A DNA stretch of 64,000 nt from G963677085 sp963677085. Its GTDB lineage: Bacteria; Planctomycetota; Planctomycetia; Pirellulales; Thermoguttaceae. The notes under the pieces are model-generated. The model was not told where the DNA came from, made no database searches, and was given only the letters and a program-made list of their open reading frames with translations. The first letter of the stretch is position 1; every line of letters begins with the position of its first letter. Made by a program: the position numbers and the translations under genes. This document shows positions 34,315 to 42,176 of the stretch, one piece after another. The stretch is from assembly GCA_963677085.2 (NCBI GenBank), contig CAXXFH010000004.1, positions 2,170,001 through 2,234,000 of the forward strand, in the 5' to 3' direction.

Positions 34315-35307
34315 ATGAACTTTGTCTTACCGGTTCTCTTTGCCACCTTCAACGGCGCAGCGATGTTTGCCTTGCTGGCTCTTTTGGGGCTGGTGGCCCT
34401 CCTCTGCCTGATTGTGGTTCTCATTTATTTCCCGATCTGGTTCCAGGCGTACATGTCGAACGCCAACGTGAGCCTGTGGAGCTTGATAGGGATGAGCCTG
34501 CGGCGGGTGAATGCCCGGTTGATCGTGCAATCGAAAATCATGGCTATGCAGGCGGGCATTGGATCGGAAGTCCAAACCGGCGTGACCACCCGTCGCTTGG
34601 AAGCCCACTATCTGGCAGGCGGGAATGTACCGAGTGTGATTCGGGCGATCATTGCCGCCCATCGGGCCGATATCGATTTGGACTTCGATAAGGCCGCCGC
34701 CATCGACTTGGCCGGCCGCGACGTGCTCGAGGCCGTGCAAACCAGCGTCTATCCGCGGGTGATCGATTGCCCCGATCCACAGAAATCCCACAAAAACACG
34801 CTCAGCGCCATCGCCAAAAACGGTGTGGAACTGAAGGTGCGTGCTCGGGTGACCGTGCGGACCAACCTGGAGCAGTTGATCGGCGGTGCCACGGAAGAGA
34901 CGATTATCGCCCGCGTAGGCGAAGGCATCATCACGTCGATCGGTTCAGCCAACAGTCACTTCCGAGTGATGGAGAACCCCGACCAGATCTCCCGTGCCGT
35001 GCTGGAACGTGGTCTGGATGCCCAAACGGCTTTCGAGATCGTCTCGATCGACATTGCCGACATCGACGTAGGGCAGAACATTGGTGCCCGCCTTCAGGCC
35101 GACCAAGCCGAGGCCGACGTACGGGTTGCCCGGGCAAAGGCCGAAGAACGTCGGGCCCTGGCGACGGCCAAGGAGCAGGAGATGAAGGCCGCCGTAACAC
35201 GCAACCGGGCCAAAGTGGTGTTGGCCGAGGCCGAGATCCCGCTGGCCATGGCAGCCGCCTTCCGCGAGGGCAACATGGAAGCTACCACTGGCTCGAAACC
35301 CAAGTAA
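34315..35307 (+). CDS. floA: Flotillin-like protein FloA
   Basis: 330 residues. An N-terminal membrane hairpin spans about 15-45 (FALLALLGLVALLCLIVVLIYF). The SPFH-like body is close to Bacillus YqfA/FloA: GMSLRRVNARLIVQSKIMA, LEAHYLAGGNVPSVIRAIIAA, FDKAAAIDLAGRDVLEAV and VRARVTVRTNLEQLIGGATE. It ends in a coiled-coil EA-rich region (RLQADQAEADVRVARAKAEE). FloA proteins organise membrane microdomains. In Bacillus it is next to an NfeD gene; none is here. GGACGCC before the ATG is a modest site. The length matches the family's 330 residues. Confidence 0.94.
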   Translation: MNFVLPVLFATFNGAAMFALLALLGLVALLCLIVVLIYFPIWFQAYMSNANVSLWSLIGMSLRRVNARLIVQSKIMAMQAGIGSEVQTGVTTRRLEAHYLAGGNVPSVIRAIIAAHRADIDLDFDKAAAIDLAGRDVLEAVQTSVYPRVIDCPDPQKSHKNTLSAIAKNGVELKVRARVTVRTNLEQLIGGATEETIIARVGEGIITSIGSANSHFRVMENPDQISRAVLERGLDAQTAFEIVSIDIADIDVGQNIGARLQADQAEADVRVARAKAEERRALATAKEQEMKAAVTRNRAKVVLAEAEIPLAMAAAFREGNMEATTGSKPK

Positions 35308-35391
35308 CGGGTGCCTTCGGCATTTGGTCATTCGCGATTGGTGCTTCCTTGGTCATTCAAGACCCACTGACCACTTTCCGCCGGTCGTCGG

Positions 35392-37608
35392 TCACTGCTG
35401 ACGAAGCTGCTGGTCGTAGAGACTGCGCACTTTCTTGGCGCGTTCGGTTTGCTCGTCGGCACGTTCGGTCTGCGGAGGCTCCAGGCGTCGCAATACCCAA
35501 CTGTGGCCTTCCAGCGTGGTGGCCAAGTCGGGATGGTGTGGCGGCAGCGACTTGACTTGAACGGCCAACGCCTGGTCGAGAACCTTCTCCGCTTCGGGGT
35601 ACTTGCCGCGGAAGACATGGAGCTTGGCTAGGCCGAAGAGCATTTGCCCCACTTCCGGATGTTCTTCGCCCAAGTGTTGCCGCATCGAGGCGATGGCCTG
35701 TTCATACGACGCCACCGCACGATTGTACGTCCGTGGGCTCGTGTCGAGCGAGGCCAGCGACGCTTCCACGCGGGCCCAGTCGGGGTGCTCCTTGCCAAAA
35801 GCCTCCTTGAGGATGGAAGCCGCTTCTTCCAGATAGGGTCGGGCTTGCAGCGGTTGCTGACGCCCGATTTCGAGCAGCCCTCGTGTGTGAAGTGTCCGGG
35901 CCACCAGCGGGTGCTTGTCGCCGAGTTGCTTCTTGGCGATCTCCAACGCTCGTTGGCAACGTTGCTCGGCCTCGTCGAAGCGTTTTTGGGCAATGTACAC
36001 GCGAGCCAGATCGTTGAGGTTGTCGATCAGCAACGGGTGTTGCGGTCCCCAGGTCTTTTCGTTTACCTCCTGCGATCTTAGGTAGAAGAGTTCGGCCTTG
36101 GGGTAAAGCGCCTTGGCAACGTGAAGGTCGCCGACCGTGTTGAGAATGGCGGCCATAACCAGGTCGTCCTCGTGGACCGACTCCTCGGCGGCGGCGAGTA
36201 CTTTGTCGAGCGTCGCTTCGGCCGCGGCGTAGTGTCCTTGCTGCAGTTCGACGTTGGCAACCACGTTTTGCCACGCAAGTTGCAGCGACAAAGGGGCCGG
36301 TACATTGCCGTCGGGCAAGAGACCGGGGGCTATCCCCAGATCTTCTTGGGCTTGGGCGTAGTGGGCCAGGTTGCAGGCTAGCATTGCGCGGTTCGTTAGA
36401 CTCGTGGTTTGTGCGGGATACGTGACCTCCGACACGAGCGCCCAGATGTCTCGTGCACCACCGACAAGTTCCTCTGCCCCGGCCAAGTTGGAACGCAGCT
36501 TATACAGCACAGCCTGGTTATTGAGACTTGCCGCCATGATCGGCGCCGTGTGGTCGCCGAGATGTTCGAAGATTTCTCGGGCGTCGCGGCAATCGATCTC
36601 GGCTTGCGCCCAATTGGCTGCCCAGGCCACAGCAACCACTGCTCGCAGATGTAACCCAATCGCCAGTGCCAAAGGATCTTCCTCGGCGGCCGCGCCCGTT
36701 TCGCACACTTTCAGGGCCTGCTGCACCAGCGTTGCCGCTTGAACGAAATCGCCTGCGTGCATCGCGGCCACGGCCATTTGATAGCGATAACGCGGATTGC
36801 CGCCGACCTCGGTTTGTACCAGGTTCTGATACCACTGCAGTGCGTCGGCCGGGTGGCCGCTAAGAAGCTCGTTTTGCGCTCGAGCGAGGTGGATCTCTGC
36901 CGCGGTGGCGTCCTCGTTGCGCATGGCAAGGGCTAGCAGTCCCCGGGCGTCTTCGTAGCGGTTTTCCGCCATGGCCTTCAGCGCCTGGCGGTATTGGTTT
37001 GTGTCGTCGAGGTCGATCTCTTTGGCCAGTTGGTGTGCGAGATTGGGGACGACCGGCGGTTGGAGCATGATCAGGTTGGCGTCGGGCAAGGCCAGGGCGA
37101 CGGCCAAAATCTCGTCGCCCACCGGGCCCGTCAAGTCGGCCACGGCTGGGGGCCGGGTGACCACCGGTGCCCACGGCGTAAGCCACCACACCGACATGAG
37201 TATTCCCACCACCACGGCACCGATGGTTCGCTTCTTCACTTCGCCCACGAGCGGAAGGCAGAACAGTTCGCGCTGATGCAGGGCTTCGCGACGGCGGCGG
37301 CCAAAATCGACGTGCTGGCCAGCGTGGCGCTGCAAAATCGTCTCTGGCGTGGGGCCGGTACGCTTCGTGGCAAGCAAATAAACCCCGACGGTCATTCCGA
37401 CACAGACGACACCCAAGAGCCACCGGAGGAGAACTGGTTGGGAGGGGCCCAGAAGCACGTAGCACGCAGCCAAGTAGAGCACCAGTGCCAGCGCAGCACC
37501 GAACTTGGCAAGGCGAAGGGGCCATCGCCGGCTCTTCTTTTTGGTTCGGCGCCTACCCCGGGGTCGGGCTAGACTGTCTTTATGAAAACCGCCAGGGGTT
37601 TTGGCCAT
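35392..37608 (-). CDS. Membrane-anchored tetratricopeptide repeat protein
   Basis: 738 residues. The N-terminus is basic (ARPRGRRRTKKKSRRW) and followed by two membrane segments at about 32-85 and a third near 125-145. About 12 TPR-type units fill 190-720, including kinesin-light-chain-like repeats such as YLRSQEVNEKTWGPQHPLLI, CQRALEIAKKQLGDKHPLVA and YEQAIASMRQHLGEEHPEVG. It is probably a scaffold for protein contacts outside the membrane. The function is unknown. It converges with floA, and the gap of 84 bases shows no terminator. Confidence 0.88.
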   Translation of the reverse strand: MAKTPGGFHKDSLARPRGRRRTKKKSRRWPLRLAKFGAALALVLYLAACYVLLGPSQPVLLRWLLGVVCVGMTVGVYLLATKRTGPTPETILQRHAGQHVDFGRRRREALHQRELFCLPLVGEVKKRTIGAVVVGILMSVWWLTPWAPVVTRPPAVADLTGPVGDEILAVALALPDANLIMLQPPVVPNLAHQLAKEIDLDDTNQYRQALKAMAENRYEDARGLLALAMRNEDATAAEIHLARAQNELLSGHPADALQWYQNLVQTEVGGNPRYRYQMAVAAMHAGDFVQAATLVQQALKVCETGAAAEEDPLALAIGLHLRAVVAVAWAANWAQAEIDCRDAREIFEHLGDHTAPIMAASLNNQAVLYKLRSNLAGAEELVGGARDIWALVSEVTYPAQTTSLTNRAMLACNLAHYAQAQEDLGIAPGLLPDGNVPAPLSLQLAWQNVVANVELQQGHYAAAEATLDKVLAAAEESVHEDDLVMAAILNTVGDLHVAKALYPKAELFYLRSQEVNEKTWGPQHPLLIDNLNDLARVYIAQKRFDEAEQRCQRALEIAKKQLGDKHPLVARTLHTRGLLEIGRQQPLQARPYLEEAASILKEAFGKEHPDWARVEASLASLDTSPRTYNRAVASYEQAIASMRQHLGEEHPEVGQMLFGLAKLHVFRGKYPEAEKVLDQALAVQVKSLPPHHPDLATTLEGHSWVLRRLEPPQTERADEQTERAKKVRSLYDQQLRQQ

Positions 37609-37812
37609 CGGTGGCCCAAGCGAGGTGCTTCAGAGGGAGGGAATAAACCAGCAAAACCTATTTTAACTCCCTAGAACGTATGTGGCAAACGCTCTGTGCA
37701 TGCTAGAGTTTCGAGGGGAGACGATCGTTTTCTTCCCCTGGTTTCCACGTTGCAGCGTGGGAACCCAAGCGTCGGACGAATATGCGGATTGCGGCAATTA
37801 CAGGGAGAGCTT

Positions 37813-39045
37813 GTGGAGCCGGACTTTCTCCAACTTGGTTTGGCAACCCTTTTGGGGCTGCTGGTTGGTTTGCAGCGCGAACATGCCGAAGCGCCGACCG
37901 CTGGAATGCGCACCTTCCCGCTGATTACCCTGCTGGGAACCGTTTGTGGCTACCTGGCCATACCCTTCGGCGGCTGGGTGACCGCGGTCGGGTTGTTGGG
38001 CGTGGTGGCCGTCGTCAGTGTGGCCCACTTGCTGCGGCTTCGTGATAAAGAACCCGACCTGGGCACCACCACCGAGGTGGCCATGTTGCTGATGTTTTGC
38101 GTCGGCGTGCTCTTGTCACGCAACTGGTTGCCCCTTGCGATTGCCGTCGGGGGCACCGTGGCTGTGCTGCTGCAGTTCAAGCCCGAGTTGCACGGCATCG
38201 CCAAACGCTTGGGCGACGGCGACCTGCGGGCGATCATGCAATTCGTGCTGATCACCTGCATCATATTGCCGGTAATTCCAAACAGAACCTTTGGCCCGTT
38301 CGGCGTGCTCAATCCCTACGAGACGTGGTTGATGGTCGTGCTGATCGTAGGCATGAGTCTCGGTGGTTACATCGTTTACAAATTCTTTGGGCAAGACGCG
38401 GGCATTCTGCTCGGTGGGGTGCTGGGGGGAGCGATCTCCAGCACCGCGACCACGGTGAGCTACGCCCGGGGTGCTCGCGAAAACGGATTAGCCGCGAGAA
38501 CCGCAGCCATTGTGGTTCTCATCGCGTCGACGGTGGTCTACGTACGCGTGTTAATCGAAGTGGCCGTCGTGGCGCCCGAGTTTCTCAAGGTGGTCGGGCC
38601 GCCGGTGGGTGTGCTCATGGCGCTGACCCTGTTGCCGTCGCTGGTATTGTGGTATCGCGTACGTCGCCAGTCGGCACGGATGCCCGAGCAGAAGAATCCC
38701 ACCCAGTTGAAGTCGGCGATCGTCTTCGGACTGATGTACGCGTTGGTGCTGTGGGCGCTGGCAGCGGCCAAGTACTATGCCGGCAGCGAGGGGCTTGTCA
38801 TCGTGGCGGCCCTGTCTGGCTTGACCGACATGGACGCCATTACCTTATCGACGGCCCGGATGTCGTTGGCCGACGGCCAAGTGGCCGCTGAGGGCTGGCG
38901 GCTGATCGTGGTCGCCTCGCTGGCCAATTTGGTTTTCAAAGCCGGTTTGGCCGGTGCGTTGGGCGGCCGCCGCCTGTGGTGGCAGATCGTCTTGCTGTTC
39001 AGCATTCCCGCCGCGGGCGGCGTGGCGATGTTGGCGTTGCTGTAG
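37813..39045 (+). CDS. MgtC/DUF4010-type membrane protein
   Basis: 410 residues from GTG 37813 with GGGAG six bases before; an in-frame ATG at 37696 would add a non-hydrophobic stretch in repeat-like sequence. The N-terminal part is MgtC-like: LLGLLVGLQREHAEAPTAGM and RTFPLITLLGTVCG. The C-terminal part is DUF4010, with about seven more segments, GGVLGGAISSTATTVSYARG and ALSGLTDMDAITLSTARMS. MgtC relatives affect magnesium or envelope physiology; for this fused kind the transported species, if any, is unknown. The neighbours do not help. Confidence 0.88.
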   Translation: MEPDFLQLGLATLLGLLVGLQREHAEAPTAGMRTFPLITLLGTVCGYLAIPFGGWVTAVGLLGVVAVVSVAHLLRLRDKEPDLGTTTEVAMLLMFCVGVLLSRNWLPLAIAVGGTVAVLLQFKPELHGIAKRLGDGDLRAIMQFVLITCIILPVIPNRTFGPFGVLNPYETWLMVVLIVGMSLGGYIVYKFFGQDAGILLGGVLGGAISSTATTVSYARGARENGLAARTAAIVVLIASTVVYVRVLIEVAVVAPEFLKVVGPPVGVLMALTLLPSLVLWYRVRRQSARMPEQKNPTQLKSAIVFGLMYALVLWALAAAKYYAGSEGLVIVAALSGLTDMDAITLSTARMSLADGQVAAEGWRLIVVASLANLVFKAGLAGALGGRRLWWQIVLLFSIPAAGGVAMLALL

Positions 39046-39104
39046 AGCGCATTACGCGATCACATCTTCCTCGCGTTTTCTGTGGGGCGAGCAACAATTC
39101 CAAG

Positions 39105-39126
39105 CCCCGCGGTTGCAACCGCGGGG
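39105..39126. repeat. Perfect 22-bp palindrome in a convergent gap
   Basis: CCCCGCGGTTG and its complement CAACCGCGGGG, with no loop. It lies between the DUF4010 and hydC 3' ends; a dispersed hairpin or bidirectional terminator without T-run. Confidence 0.5.
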
Positions 39127-39259
39127 ACTATCGACCTCTGAAGTGATTTGGAACGCGAGGTGATTTGAGGCGGGGAAGCGGGGTTCGTCCCAACGGACGC
39201 AGCCGCTGGGCTTGGAGGGTTCTCGTGAGCTTCAACCTTCAACTCCTGACTCCCAACTC

Positions 39260-39805
39260 CTAACTCCCCCCGTCCTTCTCGCTTCGCGCCTTCGCGATGT
39301 ACTCCTGGAGAATGATCGGCACCTTGTCGGGCGTGACGTCGCCGTGGATGGCGCCGTCGACGGAGATAACGGGTGCCAGGCCGCAAGTGCCCAGGCAGCG
39401 GGAGCCTTCGAGCGTGAACATTCCGTCGCTGGAGGTTTCGCCCCAGGTGATTCCCAGTTCTTCGATCAGCTTCTGCGCGACCCGATCAGCTCCCTTCACA
39501 TAACAGGCCGTGCCCATGCACACGCTGATCATGTACTTGCCGCGCGGTTTCAGCCGGAAGAAGTGATAGAAGCTGGCCACGCCGGCCACTTTCGCCGCGG
39601 GCAACTGCATCAATTGAGCGACGGCGTCGAGGTGCTCCGGGTTCAGGTAACCGAACTTGGCTTGCACCTTGTGCAGCACGGCAATCAACTGGCTTTCGCT
39701 CTGGGGACCCTGGCGACACTCGTCGATGAACTGGGCGATGTCTTCTCCCAGCGCTTCGCGGCTGGTGGTCATTACTTGCTGGAAATTGTCGGTCGAGGAA
39801 CTCAT
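39260..39805 (-). CDS. hydC: [FeFe]-hydrogenase NuoE-like subunit HydC
   Basis: 181 residues, the size of NuoE/HydC. The thioredoxin-like ferredoxin holds one [2Fe-2S] cluster on Cys in CMGTACYVKGA and SRCLGTCGLAPVISVDG. The N-terminal helical part is IAQFIDECRQGPQSESQLIA and VQAKFGYLNPEHLDAVAQLM. The gene start overlaps the hydA stop by four bases, so it is translated with hydA. It should pass electrons between HydB (NAD site) and HydA. It is the last gene of the hyd cluster; 22 bp of palindrome follow beyond its end. Confidence 0.95.
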   Translation of the reverse strand: MSSSTDNFQQVMTTSREALGEDIAQFIDECRQGPQSESQLIAVLHKVQAKFGYLNPEHLDAVAQLMQLPAAKVAGVASFYHFFRLKPRGKYMISVCMGTACYVKGADRVAQKLIEELGITWGETSSDGMFTLEGSRCLGTCGLAPVISVDGAIHGDVTPDKVPIILQEYIAKARSEKDGGS

Positions 39806-41562
39806 CGAACGCCTCGTGGGAGCTTGGCTTGATAATGGGTATGCAACAACTCGTGCGCCTTCGTCGAGCCGGGCGCGTCGAGGAATTTGTCATACAACTC
39901 GCCAATCGCCGGGTTTTCGTACGACTTGCGGAGCTGCTTGCTTTGGTCGATCGCGTAAAGGGCGTTGGCCCGTTTGCGGAGCAATTTCGGGTCGAGCACG
40001 TGCCCGGCCTCGGGCGGATAGGGTTGTCCGCCGCCGCCGATGCACCCGCCGGGACAGGCCATGATTTCGATTACATGGAACTTGCCCTTGTCGGCGACCA
40101 CCTTGTCGAGCAGTGTCTTGGCGTTGGTAATGCCGTTGGCCACGCCCAGGTGAATGTTGTGCTCGCCGATAGCCACGTAGGTTTCCTTGAGCCCTTCCAC
40201 GGCGCGGACTTCGGTAAACTCCAACCGATCGGCCGGCTTGCCTGTGACCAGTTCGCTGGCGGCGCGGAGCGTGGCTTCCATCACACCCCCGGTGGTGCCG
40301 AAGATGTCGCCGGCACCGCTCGAAATCCCCAGCGGGGCGTCGAACTCGCCGTCGGGTAGTACAGTGTAATCGATGCCGTAGCACTTGATCATCCAGATCA
40401 GTTCCCGGGTGGTCAGCACGGCGTCGGTGTACGGGTGGCCGTCGGCCATGGCGTGGTCCGCCCGACCTGCCTCGTATTTCTTCGCCACACACGGCATCAC
40501 GGCCACGACGAACACTTTCTTCGGGTCGATGCCGGCCTGTTTCGGATAATAGGTTTTCATCAACGTCGACATCATGCTCATCGGCGACTTGCACGTCGAC
40601 GCATGGGGGATCAGTTCCGGGTAGAACTTCTCCATAAAGCTGATCCAGCCCGGCGAGCAGGAAGTGATCATCGGCAACGGGCCGTCTTCCAGCCGGCTGA
40701 GAAACTCGTGGGCTTCTTCGACGATGGTCAGGTCGGCACCGAAATTGGTGTCGAACACGGCGTCGAACCCGAGTCGTCGCAGGGCGGTCACCAGCTTGCC
40801 CGTGCTGGGAGTGCCCGGCGTCATGCCGAAACCTTCGCCGATGGCGGCCCGAATAGCCGGGGCCGTTTGTACGATCACGTGAACATCAGGATCGGCCAGC
40901 GCTTTCCAAACGGCACTCGTGTTGGTCCGTTCGAGGAAAGCCGCTGTGGGACAGACATTGATGCACTGGCCGCACTGAATGCAGACCGAGTCATCCATGT
41001 TGGCCAGATGGGCCGGCCCCACCTCGGTGTGAAACCCACGGCCGTGTTGGCTGAGGTTGTGCACGCCCTGAATCTCGGCACACACCCGAACACAACGACC
41101 GCAAAGGATGCACTTATTGGGGTTGCGGATCACCGACAGGCTGGTTTCGTCCTGCGGGAAATCCTTGCGTTCACCCTCGAAGTGCCGTCGCCGCACGCCC
41201 ATCGTGTAGGCCAGGTTCTGCAACTCGCAACTGCCGTCGCGCTCGCAGGTCTGGCAGTCCATCGGGTGGTTGTCTAGCAGCAACTCGACGATATCGCGCC
41301 GCGCGCGGCGGATTTCCGGCGAGTTGGTTTGCACTTCCATCCCTTCCCAGACCTTCACGCTGCACGAGGCCATGTAGAAGCCCATTCCTTTGACTTCCAC
41401 AATGCACACGCGGCACGAGCCGGCCAGGCTGAGGTCGGGGTGGTAGCAGAGCCGTGGGATGCGGATGCCCAGTTGTTCGGCGGCTTCCATGATCGTGGTG
41501 TCTTGCGGCACCGTGATCGGAGTATCGTCGATCTTCAGGTTGATTTGTTTATTTTTTGCCAT
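39802..41562 (-). CDS. hydA: [FeFe]-hydrogenase catalytic subunit HydA (group A)
   Basis: 586 residues. N-terminal [2Fe-2S] ferredoxin with C39, C50, C53, C67; His-Cys3 [4Fe-4S] (H99, C103, C106, C112); two [4Fe-4S] clusters (CILCGRCVRVC, CIQCGQCINVCP); then the H-cluster domain with TSCSPGW (300-306), STCKSPMSM, MPCVAKKYEAGR (357-) and EIMACPGGCIGGGGQP (499-514). It interconverts H2 and protons. In trimers with HydB and HydC this class couples ferredoxin and NAD in electron bifurcation or confurcation. L1 reads TSCSP where the textbook motif is TSCCP. Maturases HydE, F and G are not in the window. Confidence 0.96.
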   Translation of the reverse strand: MAKNKQINLKIDDTPITVPQDTTIMEAAEQLGIRIPRLCYHPDLSLAGSCRVCIVEVKGMGFYMASCSVKVWEGMEVQTNSPEIRRARRDIVELLLDNHPMDCQTCERDGSCELQNLAYTMGVRRRHFEGERKDFPQDETSLSVIRNPNKCILCGRCVRVCAEIQGVHNLSQHGRGFHTEVGPAHLANMDDSVCIQCGQCINVCPTAAFLERTNTSAVWKALADPDVHVIVQTAPAIRAAIGEGFGMTPGTPSTGKLVTALRRLGFDAVFDTNFGADLTIVEEAHEFLSRLEDGPLPMITSCSPGWISFMEKFYPELIPHASTCKSPMSMMSTLMKTYYPKQAGIDPKKVFVVAVMPCVAKKYEAGRADHAMADGHPYTDAVLTTRELIWMIKCYGIDYTVLPDGEFDAPLGISSGAGDIFGTTGGVMEATLRAASELVTGKPADRLEFTEVRAVEGLKETYVAIGEHNIHLGVANGITNAKTLLDKVVADKGKFHVIEIMACPGGCIGGGGQPYPPEAGHVLDPKLLRKRANALYAIDQSKQLRKSYENPAIGELYDKFLDAPGSTKAHELLHTHYQAKLPRGVR

Positions 41563-41595
41563 GGAAAGTCCTGGTGTGACCGTTCACGGTCGTTG

Positions 41596-42140
41596 TTTTT
41601 GACAGGATAACAGGATAGACAGGATCAGCAAAGCAGCGTCTCGAATGGTCCTGTCGATCCTTTTCCGTTATGGATTTCTCACAACTGAATTAACCACGGA
41701 GTCACGAAGGACACGGAACGGGTAAGCCGGCGAACGCAAGGACGAATTCTAAAGGATGAAGATAGGAAGGTCGGGGTCATTTTTCATTATTCAGCAACTA
41801 TTCAGCCATCTGAAGCAAAAGGGCGTGGATCTGGATACTTCGCAATCTCTTGGTGTAAGAAGGAAAAATGGAAAAGGGGGAAGAGGGAAAGATGCCTTTG
41901 GGCAGCTTCTTTTCCCGTTTCCCGTGTTTCCCTTTTTTCCTTATTACACACTTACTTTAAATGGCTGAATAGTCACATTGTTCATTCTTCATCCTTCTGA
42001 CCACTACCCACTTGGTTTTCCGAAAACTCTGTGGCCTCCGTGGTGAAAAAGTCGTGGCGAAAATTCGCGGCAATAACACGGTATCATTCGGATTGACCGG
42101 ATCAGCCTCAACTGGAAGTCTCTTCCCATCCTGTCAAAAA
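41596..42140. repeat. Inverted 13-bp repeat spanning the hydB-hydA gap
   Basis: TTTTTGACAGGAT at 41596-41608 and its exact complement ATCCTGTCAAAAA at 42128-42140 enclose about 520 bases. GACAGGATAACAGGATAGACAGGAT-like sequence beside the left arm has short direct repeats of ACAGGAT. ACCACGGAGTCACGAAGGA lies at 41694. Confidence 0.6.
41798..41972. mobile_element. MITE-like element with perfect 12-bp terminal inverted repeats
   Basis: CTATTCAGCCAT at 41798-41809 is matched exactly by ATGGCTGAATAG at 41961-41972. Inside, a purine-rich arm (about 41860-41892) and a pyrimidine-rich arm (about 41907-41941) form a long imperfect hairpin. No protein gene is inside, and no target duplication is obvious. 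Confidence 0.55.
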
Positions 42141-42176
42141 ACGAATCGCCGAAAACGTTTGCGTCCTGTTTTTTTC

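Noticed and set aside
41756..41968. Short plus-strand frame ending LTLNG in the hydB-hydA gap
   Set aside because: It is the translation of the MITE-like element, including its purine/pyrimidine arms, with no start signal.
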